64,000 nt of DNA from assembly GCF_029784135.1 (NCBI RefSeq), contig NC_073745.1, forward strand, positions 244,307,624-244,371,623, in the 5' to 3' direction. Below are positions 1 to 12,189 of the stretch, in pieces (the stretch's first letter is position 1; the number at the start of each line of letters is the position of its first letter). Position numbers and translations under genes: made by a program. The DNA comes from Toxorhynchites rutilus septentrionalis (taxonomy: Eukaryota; Arthropoda; Insecta; Diptera; Culicidae). Under the pieces are notes generated by a model. It did not search any database. It was not told the origin of the DNA and was given only the letters and a program-made list of their open reading frames with translations.

Positions 1-994
1 CTTTGTGGAATAAAGCTTTTTTCTATCTTTTAATATAATCGATTCAGCGCTTTTTTTTTCTAAGTTGCATTAGGGTGATCATGAACAACGGGTTTTTATG
101 CATTCACTTTTATATTTCAAATTCTACATCAAAACTGTCTTCGTATGACTTTTAGAGCTTATTAATTCCAACATTTTGCGATGCAGAACTTGTCAATATC
201 TTAATCCTACTTAAATTTCTTTTTGTTTCACGTACTATATGAACGACCCCTAGACAGTTTGTTTTGTAAATCAAACTGTTTTACCGTCCCTCACATCACG
301 CGAGTAATATTATACCGTAAAGCTTGGCGAACATAACATAAAGTTCGTACTGTTGCCTACATGCTGGCGATTTTCGTTTCTATATATACTATATATATGT
401 GGTGCGGGTAAATTAGTGATAATTGACGATTCATAATGCATCCATTATTCAGGGGTGCAGTAAGGAAGAATTATTTTTGTGAAACTTCTATACGATGTCA
501 GATCCTTAGACGTGGTACCTACCAGCAGAATACATTTCCTATTATTTCACAAAAACGATTTTTATTATAACAAAAATGTTATACCTCGAGAACGGATAGT
601 TCTAGGATAAAACGTTATAGAATATGTGTACTAAATATGAAAGAGATTTTGTCTTCAATTTACGGAAATTGGCGAATAAATACTCTATTTTAGTTCAAAA
701 GAGTACAAAAGTATACATTTTATAGCTGTTTAATCTCTGTATTTGAAGATTTTCGCTAATGTTTCGATGATTGATTGACTAAATTGTATAAAACATTGTT
801 TTGATATTACTCTTCCATGTACCAATTATAGTAATACAGGTTGGACTCAATCATCCGGAGTGAAAAAAAATCAATACTCTTCAATAATAAAAAAAATACT
901 GATCGAATCCTCCGGATAATCGAATTATTAAAAAAAAAACAATTTTCTCTCGGTAAACGTGAAATACCTATGATTTGCACTTATTTATTAAACG
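1..994. other. Unassigned AT-rich DNA
   Basis: No coding region, RNA gene or repeat shared with the rest of the window was recognised. Confidence 0.5.
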
Positions 995-1810
995 GTTTTA
1001 TCTAGCTTGACCCGTTTGTATGTTTGTGACTTTGTAACTTTGTAACTTTGTCTGTAGTGATGTACCACATTAATAGAAATTTAACCCCCTTTCTGTTGAT
1101 CGATTGATCTGAAATTTGGAACACATCTATATCTCTGGTCATTATAAAACTGCATATTCCATGATCTTGAAAAAATTCAATTTTGACTTAGAGAACATTA
1201 AACATAATGAACAACATAAATTTAAAAAGGTCGCCGCCATTAAATGGTCGACTATGTTTTTTTTTCAATCCCTTCAATATCGGTATCAAATGAAATGATT
1301 TGACTACAAGAATACAGTACACCGCAGCGTAGTGGGGGTAGACAGCGCCCCTGGCAAACTATGAAAATGACGCCCCAAAAAATACCACTTTTTTCAAATT
1401 TATCATTATAATTACACTTAGCAGCCTACTCTATCAAATTTCTTCTATAAATCCTATTCAATTTGAACAAGGAACGTGTTATTGCTTAAATAACTGTCCA
1501 GGCATGCGTAACGAAAAAATTAAAAGGTGTAATATGATGTTGGGTGTTTCAATTTTCCAAAAATCAAAGTGAGTTTATTGGATTCATGTACGGAAAGAAG
1601 CAACTACTCATGATGGATGTCTTTTGACTAAATTGAAAAATGAAATATAATTCGGGGAAAAAATTGATTTTGAAAATTCTAGGATTTTGGCGCCCCAAAT
1701 GATCAGCGCCCCCGGCAAATGCCGGGTTTGCCACCCGCACACTACGCCGCCGACAGTACATCATGAAAATATTCCGAAGAAAGTTAGGTAAAAATCACAC
1801 TGGTTAAAAT
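995..1810. repeat. B-family repeat split by the MITE
   Basis: CTTGACCCGTTTGTATGTTT, the ACATTAATAGAAATTT block and GGTATCAAATGAAATGATTT match 31.18-31.47 kb and 32.54-32.70 kb. Non-coding in this copy. Confidence 0.75.
1322..1752. mobile_element. MITE with 8-bp duplication (hAT-like)
   Basis: 431 bp with inverted ends (CCGCAGCGTAGTG and CACTACGCCGCCG) and flanking ACAGTACA on both sides (1314-1321 and 1753-1760). The host repeat exists uninterrupted near 32670 (AATACAGTACATCATTC). An 8-bp duplication points to the hAT superfamily. The only frame is a short one across the right end, not convincing. Confidence 0.85.
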
Positions 1811-1812
1811 AT

Positions 1813-2340
1813 ACACTGAGAAAAAAAAGAGTACTTTTTTTCAATTACAACAAAACAATAATTTGCAATATCTAAAATATATATATTTTTTTAATTTCAG
1901 AAGTCATGCAGAAAATTTAAAAAATGAGTCCAAGATGGTCAAACTTTTTTTGACGAGCTTTGTGGAACATCGAATTTTTATGATTTTTGGAAACTTTGAA
2001 TTTTTTTTATGTTTACAATAATTTATAGCCACAAATTATGAATGTTATGTAAATTATGTGATTTAAAATAAAAAAAGCTTTTTATTAATCTCCTTCTAAA
2101 TGCAGCCATTCTCGATATATTTAAAAAATATTTCTAGTGTATTGTCTTTTTTATAGTAAATAGGCTCTTTTGATATGTTTGTCTTGTTATATCGCCATGT
2201 TCATGGAATTTTATGAATTTGCTTATAATTTTGAACAACTTTTCCAAATACATCTTTATGGTAAAACTATATGTTTAGGAGTTACGTTGAAAAACATTCG
2301 AAGACATGTGGGTTAATACAAAACATAGCAATAATGTTTA
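1813..2340. repeat. Palindromic repeat, reference copy of the family at 4968-8925
   Basis: Begins ACACTGAGAAAAAAAAGAGT, shares TTTGCAATATCTA, AAATGCAGCCATT and GTTTAGGAGTTACGTTGAAA with the larger disrupted copy. The right arm cannot be followed beyond about 2340. Confidence 0.7.
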
Positions 2341-4967
2341 TCAACGTAACTTCTAAACATATATTTTGGATATCTGAAACAAAAAAATCGAACAGATTCT
2401 GAATCAGTGAACATGTTGCTATAGTATGAACCTCGGCCAAGTATTTTTTTTTACAAAGTTGCGACCGTTTGAAATTGAAAATTGCTTTTCAGCATGTTTT
2501 TCATGACGATTTCAACATTTTAAAAATAGTACAAATGAGAAATAATATTTTTTTTATTGACTCATGCTATAGATGTATAAAAAGTTATTCACATGAAATT
2601 TTAAACAAATAAATTCAGTAAAACTTGATATATCGTGTACACCAGCTTGAAAAAACTAGTTTCGAGTGAAACGTGTTTGAAATTTTGTGTCAAGGCTGTA
2701 CGAAATTAGATATCGCATCACCAAAATGACTATAACTCGATAAATAATTGGATCTACGAAAAGTCGTTTTAGGGTATACTCTTGATATTCCGAACTTCAG
2801 AAATATGAAGAAATTTTTTTTTCAAGTTTCTAGACTAGACTACCCTCTTAACACTCTTATACATATCATCTCACTAGTGACACAAAACCACAGATAATCT
2901 TTTTTATTTTGAGAGCGATGCCAAAGATAACAAAGGTTTGAATGTATACGATTCATTTTCAGTACAACCTGAAATTCCAACTCTGCCGGAAGCGACATTC
3001 TATTTATTTCATGAGTTTGTCAATCACCTGCAAATCATCTGCATATGAAGTCAATTTTGGTTTGGTACGAAAGTTCTAAGTATTTACTCAATTTACTCAG
3101 GTTAAAATTACTATCCTCTTTAATGAAATTTATTCTTAATTGGTGGTAATCAACTACAATCCACCAAATAACCCCAAATCATTTCTAAGACATACAAATT
3201 ACAAATACGATTTAATTGTCTGTACGAGGTGTTTGGGACTTCGTCAATGTGCTTAGGAAACTTACACCAAAATATCATAAAACAGTCTCATCATCGGTGT
3301 GTGTAACACAGTCCACTAATGCAACTGATGAACCGCCCTCAATCTACATTGAATAGACGAGCTGAGCAGCGTATTTCGCTAAATTTATGTAATTCATGCG
3401 AGATGGTTGAGTTCCAGCCAAACAATTTGCATGAAAAGAAGCCTTTTTCCAGTGGTCCACTTCTTCAGAGACGGAGGAAAAAAATCGAGAAAATGTAAAT
3501 ATTGCAGTGCATCTCGATTAGATTTAAATGTGTCCTCGAAGACTAATGAGTCATTATTTAGATGCTAATTACTAGAGGAAATCTCGCGATGTAATATTTT
3601 GTTATCGTGTAAAATTTCTTATGGTTTCAGCGTCATTGCAATACAGGAAATCCTGAAGTAAAACAATGACTTAATTCACACCACAAAATTGTAGCAAATT
3701 AACATTCAAGAGATGTTAAGTTGTAAAAAAGTGAATGTGAAATAGAATCACTAAGTCTGACGATTCGTGTGCTGATACGAATAACATAGCTTTAGAATCA
3801 AACTCCATGCATGTTGAATTTAATTCAACAGAAAAGATTAATGCGCATGTTACTCAAGAAGATTTCCATGCTCAAACTGAAAAAAATATTGCAAATTTGC
3901 GATTCTCGAGAAAACTGTTACACCGCGCAATTTATTTTCAAAAGCACAAACAAAAGCCACTGCAACAGCAGTCTGAAGCTCCATGCTGAAACATAAACCA
4001 AACTGCAATTAATTTGAATTACATTCACATCTACGAAATTTAGTCCATTTGCATGAAAAATGTACCATCCATTCGTGGGAGAGCTGGCTAAAAATCAACG
4101 GGTGGAGTAGATTATGACATGGCTGAAGGCTGAAGAATTTAATCAAATCTAGTTTGTGATAGTTGGACAAGCCAAGGTAGGTTTTTGGTATATTTGTTTT
4201 TCTTCTCTTGTGAATGTTATGTTTTGTAGACTTTTCTTTACGATGTGATTAGAAAAACTATTTTACATTCTTCAGTAATATTGATACATATCTTTTTTGT
4301 GTCATAATCAACTGTAATTAACGAAAGTTAAACAGAACTATTTTCATAATAAACACTCAAACACTTTGAGATGGCTGTTTTATTTTTTAATGGATAGTGC
4401 GAGGCAATTTTCATCGAACGCAGTTATTTTTTGGAGGGTGAAGATTAGATTCAGTTCATTGTACAACTCTATGTCACGTTCTGATCCACATATGCGATGA
4501 TTTTCGTTTCGCTGCATTATAAATTAAATCTTTCCGGACCAATCAATAGCTTCTAAGACGGGACGAAATGTTGACCAACAGTATGGAGCATTTGTAGCGT
4601 CGGTGGCTTTGAATGACAAGTTGGTGGTCGTGGATATCACGAGAGCGTAGATGATGTGAACTAATTCATCACCTAATATTTTGAGACCCTTCAGAAAAAT
4701 ATAGTGACACACAGATCAGTTGACATAATGTCAAGGTAAATGTAGCTGATATTCCAGTCATTCGAAAGTGTGTGTTTTACTGAGCAATTCCAAATGAAAT
4801 CGACAAATGACAAAACATGAGTATTTTTGATTCGAACGAAAGTTTGTATTCCGTTTGGGTTGGAGAGTAAGAGAAATCATTGATAATTTATATCTCAAAC
4901 ATTATGAGCCTTGCCGAAATAGTGTCTTCGAGAGAGTTATAGAGTATGGATGTCCAAACGTGGAAAA
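2341..4967. other. Unassigned AT-rich DNA
   Basis: Only short open frames without family features. The 60-residue frames near 3807-3996 overlap each other in two frames and look random. Confidence 0.5.
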
Positions 4968-5034
4968 AATATACACTGAGAAAATAATTAGTACTTTTCT
5001 TATTTACAAAAAAAAACTTGAATTTGCAATATCT

Positions 5035-5974
5035 ATCTATATATATAAATGGATTTCTGTCTGTCTGATTCTTATGGACTCGGAAACTACTGAACAGATC
5101 AACATGAAAATTGGTATGTAGGGGTTTTCGAGGAAGGTTTTCGTGATTGTTTGAGACCCTTCCCCCTCTCCAAAGGGGGGCTGCCTTACAAACTAAGCAC
5201 AAATTTCTGCATCACTCGAGAATTAATCAAGCAAATGAAACTAAATTTGGCATGTGGAGGTTTTAGGGTGCAATAAATGTTTTTACGGTGGTTAGACTCT
5301 TCACCCCCCTCTCTAAGGGAGGGCTGCCATACAAATGAAACACAAATTTCAACATAACTCGAGAACCAATCAAGTACAATTTGGGATGTGAGGGTTTTTG
5401 GGTATGAGAAATGAGGTCCCATAAAAATATTACACATATTCCAACCAAAAGTATTCCAACCAGACATGACAATTGTACAAAAAAGGGATAATTCGGAAAA
5501 TTAAATTCACATATGTTCTACAAATACATAGTGACAAGTGTTGTTAATTCATTTGCTGTTTGCGCTAGCGAAATTGATCTTTGTTCGAAACTGGAAATGG
5601 ATTTTAATGTGATGAAACGCACTTCTATATCTTCTTCTATCTATAACAAAAATAAAAAGATCGCCGGATGTGTTGATAAGAGCAACTCGAGGTATGAATT
5701 GTCCGATTTAGGGCTGTCTTTATTGTATCATATTTTCTGTATGAAACATTCATTCCATGTAACGGAGTAATATGTTATTTGCAAGTGGTTACAAAATCTA
5801 CAACGAGAATTGTGTCTGAAAACAATCTGATATTACAATGGTGAGTTTTGTTAGAAATACTAGGAATTTTATAGTGAAAGGTAAATTGAACGGGGTCGAA
5901 TAGAAGATCAATCAATGAACAGTTCTGCGATTGGACCCGATTGGGCCGAATGAAGTTTGCCGGGTTAGCTAGTC
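5035..5974 (-). repeat. A-family repeat (CTAGCTGACCCGG type), copy 1
   Basis: Minus orientation: CTAGCTAACCCGGCAAACTT at 5974 downwards, two to three internal units of about 120-140 bp (each with a CTCTCTAAGGGAGGGCTGCC-like block), then GACAGACAGAAATCC and a TATA run at 5035. The short open frames across it are by-products of the internal repeats. Confidence 0.8.
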
Positions 5975-6253
5975 TAAAATACCTTTTTTTTTATTTTAAT
6001 TTTTATTTTTTTCATATATATTAGAAGTCATGTAAAAAAAAATAAAATAAGAGTACAAGATAGTGAAACTATTATTGACGAACTTTGTGGAACATTTTTT
6101 TTAATGAATTTTTGAAACTTCAAATTTTTGTATATCAACAATCGTTTTTAGCCACAAACTATGAATTCTGATGTGATTTAAAACAAAAAAACTCATTATC
6201 AATCTCCTTTTAAATGCAGCCATTTTCTAATTTATTGTATTTTTTATAGTAAA

Positions 6254-7128
6254 CCAGCTGACCCGGCAAACTTCGTCCCGCCCAAAATTTGTTTTTTGTT
6301 ATCAATACTTCCAAACATTCACGTTTTCTTACTAAGCGCAAGTTCATGAGTCCAATCGCAGAACTGTTCATTGATTGATCTTCTAATCGACCCCGTTGAA
6401 TTTACCTTTTACTATGAAATACTTCTACCAAAACTCATCATTATAATATCAGATTATTCTCAGACACGATTCTCGTTCAAGATTTTTCAACCACTTGCAA
6501 ATAACATGTTTCTCCGTTACATGGAATAAATGTTTGATACAGAAAATATGATAGAATAAAGATAGACCCCTCTCTTCTCCCCTTAGAGAGTGGGGAGGTG
6601 TGTCTATAGAAACGTTTCGTGTCCCCTAAAATCTTCACATGCCAAATTTGGCTCCATTTGCTTGATTAGTTTTCGAGTTATGCAGAAATGTATCTTTCAT
6701 TTGTATGACAGCCCACACTAAGAGAGGGAGTGTCGAACCACCATAGAAACATTTATGGCATTCTAAAACCTCCACATGCCAAATTTGGTTTCGTTTGCTT
6801 GATTAGTTCTCGAGTTATGCAGAAATTTGTGTTTCATTTGTATGGGAGACCCCCTTAGAGAGGGGGGAGGAGTGTCGAACCACCTTAGAAATGTTTCTTC
6901 CCCATAAAACCTCCACATGCCAAATTTAGTTCCGTTTAGTTCTTGAATTATGCGGAAATGTATGCTTCATTTGTATGGCCGGCCCCTCCCCCCTCAGATA
7001 GAAGGGAAGAGTGTCTATTCGCCATAAAAAACGTTTTATGGCCCCTAAAACCTTCGCATGTCAAATTTGGTATTTTGTGTTTTCGAGTCATGCAGAAATT
7101 TGTCTTTCATTTGTATGGCAGCCTCATA
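6254..7128 (+). repeat. A-family repeat, copy 2, 3'-truncated
   Basis: Starts CAGCTGACCCGGCAAACTTC, then ATCGCAGAACTGTTCATTGA as in the other copies. Four internal units of about 135-141 bp are marked by ATGCAGAAAT at about 6690, 6824, 6951 and 7090. The TATA-run terminus is missing. Confidence 0.8.
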
Positions 7129-7169
7129 ATTTTAACATAACAGCTTTTCCAAATACATCATTATGCTAT

Positions 7170-7525
7170 AAGGGTGCTCATACACTGTTTGACCGAAGCC
7201 AAATATTTGACTCTTTTTGACAGATAAAATTTGGTCAACGTGAACTGATCAAATATATTCTACACAAAACACGACAAGAAAATATTCAATTATTGGATGC
7301 CTAAAATATTTTTTCAGTCTGTTCTTCGAACCTGTCGGTACATGGTTAGGTTACCTTGGATATTTCAGTTGATTTTTTTCCATGTTCGGTGTTTGATACT
7401 GTTTACTACTTTTTAAAATTGAAGAGTGGCAAACAAAATAGTGTTTGTACAAATATCAAATCAAACCTTATCTGTCAAAAAATATCAAATATTTGACCTC
7501 CGGGCAAACAGTGTACGGCCACCTT
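7170..7525. mobile_element. MITE with TGCTCATACACTG/CAGTGTACGG ends
   Basis: About 356 bp; ends AAGGGTGCTCATACACTGTT and its imperfect complement ending GCCACCTTA. Inserted in the fold-back at 4968-8925, where the sequence around it resumes as in the copy at 2270. Non-coding. Confidence 0.8.
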
Positions 7526-7700
7526 AAAAGTAATATGTTTAGGAGTTACGTTGAAAAACATTTGAAGACATGTGGGTTAATACAAAAAGTAGCGATAATG
7601 TAAAGTTTTTTAAATTTTCTACCTTACTTCTATTTTATATGAGAAAAAATTTAAAAAAAATATATTTTAGACATTGCAATTTTTTTTTGTTAATAAAAAA

Positions 7701-8900
7701 GGGAGAAGGGTCTGAGCCTAGAGGCATGGACGGAAGTTTGACGTAGGACTATGAAGGTTCAGAACACTTGGTTATTTTAAATGTAATTCTTTTCATTGTT
7801 CAGAAATCTGTTAGTTTAACTCTTTTGGAACTGTAAATAGTAGCCTTGAAAAGGGCCGTTTGTTGTATGTACTCATAACCTTCAAACGGTTTATAACGAA
7901 CAAAACAAAGAAAGACAATAAGCTTCTGGCAGGAAGTTCAACTGTGTAACTGGAAATGCTTAATGAATATCAGTGGGACACATAACAGGGTGGAATGGTA
8001 GATGACGTATATGTGAATCGGTAACTAAAAAAAATTATATCGTCATACATATAATTTACACACATTGAAATTTATGGCGAAGAAACGAAAAAACAAATTG
8101 AAAATACTCACGATTTCGGGCTTTTGAGGTAAAATACACATTAAATCATGAAGTTGATTTATTTTTAAAGAATAACTATGGTATTGTGATTTCTTTCCAT
8201 TGTCTTATTCTTATTATAGGGCATCGGGAGCAGTAGATTTTTCGATGAAATAATGTTCGTTTGCAGACCAGCACAATCAAGTCGAATTGGTCATACTGCT
8301 CAATCTATCATAGAAGGAATTGAGTCATTGAGAATTATGAATGTGAGTCATGAAGAATATTAATATTTCATTTCGTTTCATTTTTGTGATGCGATGTAAT
8401 GCCGATCTCAATAAGTCATCGCATGATAATCACTGCCTCCTCCTAATTAATGAATGATCAATGTATGGGTGACACTTTCCTCGTTGGCTTTGCTGAAATC
8501 TTGCATGAAGTTTCAGTGATGCATGAAATCCTGCATCTGATTACTTTAACATCTTGCTAATTTGTTAGATAGAACGAATTATTGCACGCAATTTTGTGTT
8601 ACATACAACATTCATGGGAACGAAGTTGGAAGAAAGAAGGCATAATACATGATTTACCTTCGCATCCGTTCGCAAAACATGCCTCTTTTATTTGTTAAAT
8701 TGTTCACTTGTTTTATTATTTCCACTGTTGATGTCTCAGGCGAAAAAAAATCTGGGTAAATTTGCCGTCTAACGGTATATATTATAACATATACCGTAAG
8801 AACGATTCTGCGTAATATGCATTTGAAAACTCTTAATAAACGTTACATTTTTCGTAGAGTGACCCCCCTATATAGAAATCAAAAACGTAGTCCTACGTCA
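7701..8900 (-). mobile_element. GACGTAG element 1 (histone stem-loop subfamily)
   Basis: Reading on the minus strand, the 5' end is TGACGTAGGACTACG at 8900. The 3' end is TAGTCCTACGTCA (complement of 7739-7751) followed by a hairpin with arms 7710-7718 and 7723-7731. Flanks are T tracts in element orientation. A histone-type stem-loop lies at 7842-7857 on the minus strand. Close relatives are elements 8 and 10. It sits inside the right arm of the fold-back repeat 4968-8925. No long open frame. Confidence 0.85.
7842..7857 (-). terminator. Histone-type 3' stem-loop in element 1
   Basis: Minus-strand GGCCCTTTTCAAGGCT: TTTC loop with one mismatched pair. Same position relative to the 3' end as in element 10. 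Confidence 0.6.
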
Positions 8901-8925
8901 AAAAAGTACTAATTTTTTTCTCAGT

Positions 8926-9200
8926 TTATTTTTTCACGTTTCAACATCAATACTCTATAACTTTTTCGAAGACGCTATTTCGGCAGGACTCAAAATTTTT
9001 GAGATATAAATTAACAATGATTTCTCTTACTAAAATCGATACGCCCTTTTCAAAAGTTGCTTTTGAGTCAAAAAATTCTCAAATGCTGTAGAAAACTCAT
9101 ATTTCCTCCAACACAAACGGAATACAAACTATCGTTCGAGTCAAAAATACAAGTTTTTAACATCTGCATTTTCAGGTCGATTTTATTTGGAATTGAACTA
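8926..9200. other. Spacer before the DD41D element
   Basis: Short AT-rich gap between the fold-back end and the DD41D transposon; nothing recognised. Confidence 0.5.
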
Positions 9201-10483
9201 CAGGGTGGGCCATTTAAAGTGGAAGCATCTGGCTACCCCATAACTTTTGACAGAGATGACGGATTAACAAATGTCATACCGCGTTGGAAGCGTCATTTTA
9301 GTACAATTTTAACCATGGAACAATACACACCTAAACAATGCGCTGAAATTGTTCAGCTGTACATTCAAAATAACTTCTCAATTGTGTTAACTAAACGTGC
9401 GTGGAAAAATAAAAATAAAGTTAAAACATCGCCTGGAGACAACACTATACGTCGATTATATGCCAAATTTATATCGTCTGGTAGTGTTGGTAATGCCAGT
9501 CATCTGTCCAGACAACGACCAAGACGTTTCGACGAGAATATTGATGCCGTTCGAGCCAGTGTTGCAGAGACTCCATCGACATCAGGTCGCCATCGTTCGC
9601 AAGAGTTAGGCATCGCTCGAACCACTCTCCGACGCATAATTCGTGTTGATTTGAAAATGTTTCCGTATAAAATTCAAATGGCTCAACAACTTAACCCATC
9701 TGACTTACCACGTCGACTTGATTTTGCGAAATGGACCATCGAAATGGCCAAAAATGAACGTGGCTTTTGGCAAAAAATCATAATGTCTGATGAGGCGCAT
9801 TTCAACTTGAATGGAGGAGTGAAAAAAACAAAATTGTCGGTTTTATGCTACTGAAAACCCTCAATTCATCGAAACGCAACCTCTTTACGACCAAAAAGTT
9901 ACTGTGTGGTGTGGCATTTATGCCGATAAAGTCATCGGCCCGTACTTCTTTGAAAACGAAAATGGAGCAACGTTAACCGATTTTTTATTGCCATTTGTTC
10001 GTGAAAATGAATTGGACAATTACTGGTTCCAACAGGACGGCGCTACATGCCATACAGTGGCTGCCACGACCAAATTATTGCGCGAAATGCTCCCCGGAAG
10101 ATTAATATCGAAAAACGGCGATTATGACTGGCCACCGAGATCACCTGATTTGACGCCTCCTGACTTTTTTATGGGGATATTTAAAATCCAAGGTATACAC
10201 TGGTAAACCAAGGACCCTGGCTGCGCTGAAAGACAATATCCGACAAGAAATTGCTGCCATATCGGCCGAAACATTGGGCAAAGTGATCTGAAAATGCCGA
10301 TAAAAGGGCACATTTTGCGGTCAAGGCCAGAGGCGGTCATTTACGAGATATTATAATCAAAAAGTAGTTAGAACAAATCTCCTTGGACCAAAATAAATGA
10401 ATTTCAAAAAAAATATTTAAAATTCCACTCCTTTACTTTGCTATTGCAAAAACAAATCCTTCCACTTTAAATGGCCCACCCTG
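9201..10483 (+). mobile_element. Tc1/mariner-superfamily transposon, DD41D type
   Basis: A 1,283-bp unit bounded by perfect 25-bp inverted repeats starting CAGGGTGGGCCATTTAAAGT, with TA on both sides (9199-9200 and 10484-10485), the target duplication of this superfamily. It encodes one transposase. The intact termini and only two visible frame breaks suggest a fairly recent, now non-autonomous copy. Confidence 0.93.
9315..10367 (+). pseudogene. DD41D transposase, frameshifted
   Basis: The start at 9315 (MEQYTPKQCAEIVQLYIQNN) fits the family better than an upstream in-frame ATG lying outside the element. The N-terminus is a helix-turn-helix DNA-binding region (to about residue 100). The first catalytic Asp is in SDEAHF and the second in QQDGATCHT. 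The third lies exactly 41 residues later in RSPDLTPPDFF, giving DD41D. Two breaks are seen. A run of seven A at about 9822-9828 has one base too many, since a frame with six A continues into FYATENPQFIE. A second shift near 10165 separates PPDFF from YLKSKVYTGKPRTLAALK. The conserved C-terminal region runs to a TAG near 10365. Confidence 0.9.
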
Positions 10484-11001
10484 TATAATCTGATTTGAAC
10501 CGTTTTGTTTAAGGTGGCCGTACACTGTTTGCCCGGAGGTCAAATATTTGATATTTTTTGACAGATAAGGTTTGATTTGATATTTGTACAAACACTATTT
10601 TGTTTGCCACTCTTCAATTTTAAACAGTAGTAAACAATATCAAACACCGAACATGGAAAAAAATCAACTGAAATATCCAAGGTAACCTAACCATGTACCG
10701 ACAGGTTCGAAGAACAGACTGAAAAAATATTTTAGGCATCCAATAATTGAATATTTGCTTGTCGTGTTTTGTGTAGCATATATTTGATCAGTTCACGTTG
10801 ACCAATTTTTATCTGTCAAAAAAAGACGGATGGGTAATGTCGGGGACATAACCGGAGTGACGTAGGACTATACAAAGGGGACAGCTTTTGTTAAATATAT
10901 ATTTTAAATATATTGTTTTATTTTCTTCTCCTACGTGAATACCTACCTATCTACCTGAAAAATGGATTAGTTTACTGTTTACTCTTTATGAATATGTTGA
11001 T

Positions 11002-11017
11002 GGTTCTGAAAAGAACC
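11002..11017 (-). terminator. Histone-type 3' stem-loop (H2A unit 1)
   Basis: Minus-strand GGTTCTTTTCAGAACC: perfect 6-bp stem with TTTC loop, the layout bound by stem-loop binding protein in replication-dependent histone messages. Lies just downstream of the first H2A pseudogene. Confidence 0.8.
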
Positions 11018-11039
11018 TTTGGTGTTGTGTTTTTGTTAT

Positions 11040-11490
11040 CACTCGATATTCCCATCTTGTTCGGTTAAACCTTCCTGTTTAGCTATTGCGTTTGCCACTC
11101 GCCACAGCTTTCACAGTTGGAAAATTTCTTCCCATCCAGCTTGTGACATGTTGTTCAGTAAATTACATTTAATGCGACGTGCCGGAGAAACACTTTGCCA
11201 CTCACTGAAACTAATTGTTGCCTTGATGAGCGCCGAACCGAAGCTGCTCTGTTCTTGCTGCGGGTTTTCTGATTGTCGTGAGCAGCTTTGCAAACCAACT
11301 CGAGCACTCCGACGGCCGAAACTCTATAATCGCTGTTAGGTATACTGGTGCTCCGGCATCAATCCGTTCGGCCTAGTTACCCTTGCGGAGCAATCAGTGA
11401 ATGCGACCAACAGGGAACTGGAGACCTGCACGGTTCGAGTGAGACTTTGCCTTTTCCTTAACTTGTCCTCCTTTGTTACGTCCACGATGC
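11040..11490 (-). pseudogene. Histone H2A pseudogene (first unit in element 2)
   Basis: Minus-strand reading gives [32 protein letters not shown] and GAPVYL in H2A order, then an AAHDNQKTR segment (canonical AARDNKKTR) in a shifted frame. Several stops and indels, so non-functional. A TATA-like GTATAAAAC lies upstream near 11555-11565, and the stem-loop at 11002-11017 follows the 3' end. The retained promoter and 3' processing signal mean DNA-level copying rather than copying from mRNA. H2A packages DNA in nucleosomes when intact. Confidence 0.85.
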
Positions 11491-12173
11491 CGATGCCGTA
11501 CAACCACACGGGTTTACGGTTTGAAAGAAAATAAAATATTTTTTTGGGGTCCGCGTGTTTTATACTCTAGCGGTACACACTCACAGGATAGAGACAAATC
11601 GGCAGACTCAGCCAGAGGGGCGAGTCCAACGAGACGAACGAATGAGCGTTAAAAGGGAGCGATGGCAAAAAAATACATTCATTACGATTTGTTCGCTCGT
11701 TGGATTTACATGCAGACTAAAAAGGGTCCTTCCCATCCAGCTTGTGACATATTTTACAGTAAATTACATTCATTGGCACGTCGCATTACCACCACTCAGT
11801 ATCGTATTGGAGGTAATTTTAACCTGTAATTGAACATTTACGATGACAGTGGTACAGTGTCAACTTTCAATGTGGGGTCATAATTTGGACCCCGAACTCT
11901 ATGTTTACAAAAATTTCCAACTAAATATGTCGTATTACAGGTCTGTCCAATTAGCTAAATGTCGAGATAAGTGTAAATTACTGTACTTTCAATCTAGATG
12001 CAATTTAGAATTGGTGAAAATCAATAAGCTCAGAACAACTGCCAAATTCACATACTCATCATATCCTGGCAAACAAATTATGAAAAAATCAATTTGTGTT
12101 TTATTATTATTTTGGATATTGTTTTAGAAAGCATTGAACTGTATTTCCTAAACTCTTTTTTGGAAGGTTTAAT

Positions 12174-12189
12174 GGCCCTGAAAAGCGCC
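12174..12189 (-). terminator. Histone-type 3' stem-loop (H2A unit 2)
   Basis: Minus-strand GGCGCTTTTCAGGGCC: six-pair stem with one mismatch, TTTC loop. Ends the second H2A pseudogene. Confidence 0.78.

Larger units (their letters stand above)
4968..8925. mobile_element. Palindromic fold-back element broken by four insertions
   Basis: Left arm CTGAGAAAATAATTAGTACT (from 4974) pairs with the right arm ending AGTACTAATTTTTTTCTCAG (about 8906-8925). Between the arms, two A-family repeats (5035-5974 and 6254-7128), a MITE (7170-7525) and GACGTAG element 1 (7701-8900) have inserted. Host sequence between them matches 1813-2340 in order. Confidence 0.8.

Noticed and set aside
4888..5202. Overlapping frames at 4888-5472 as small genes
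   Set aside because: They read through the internal units of A-family copy 1 and recur as frames in copies 2 and 3, as expected from repeat sequence.
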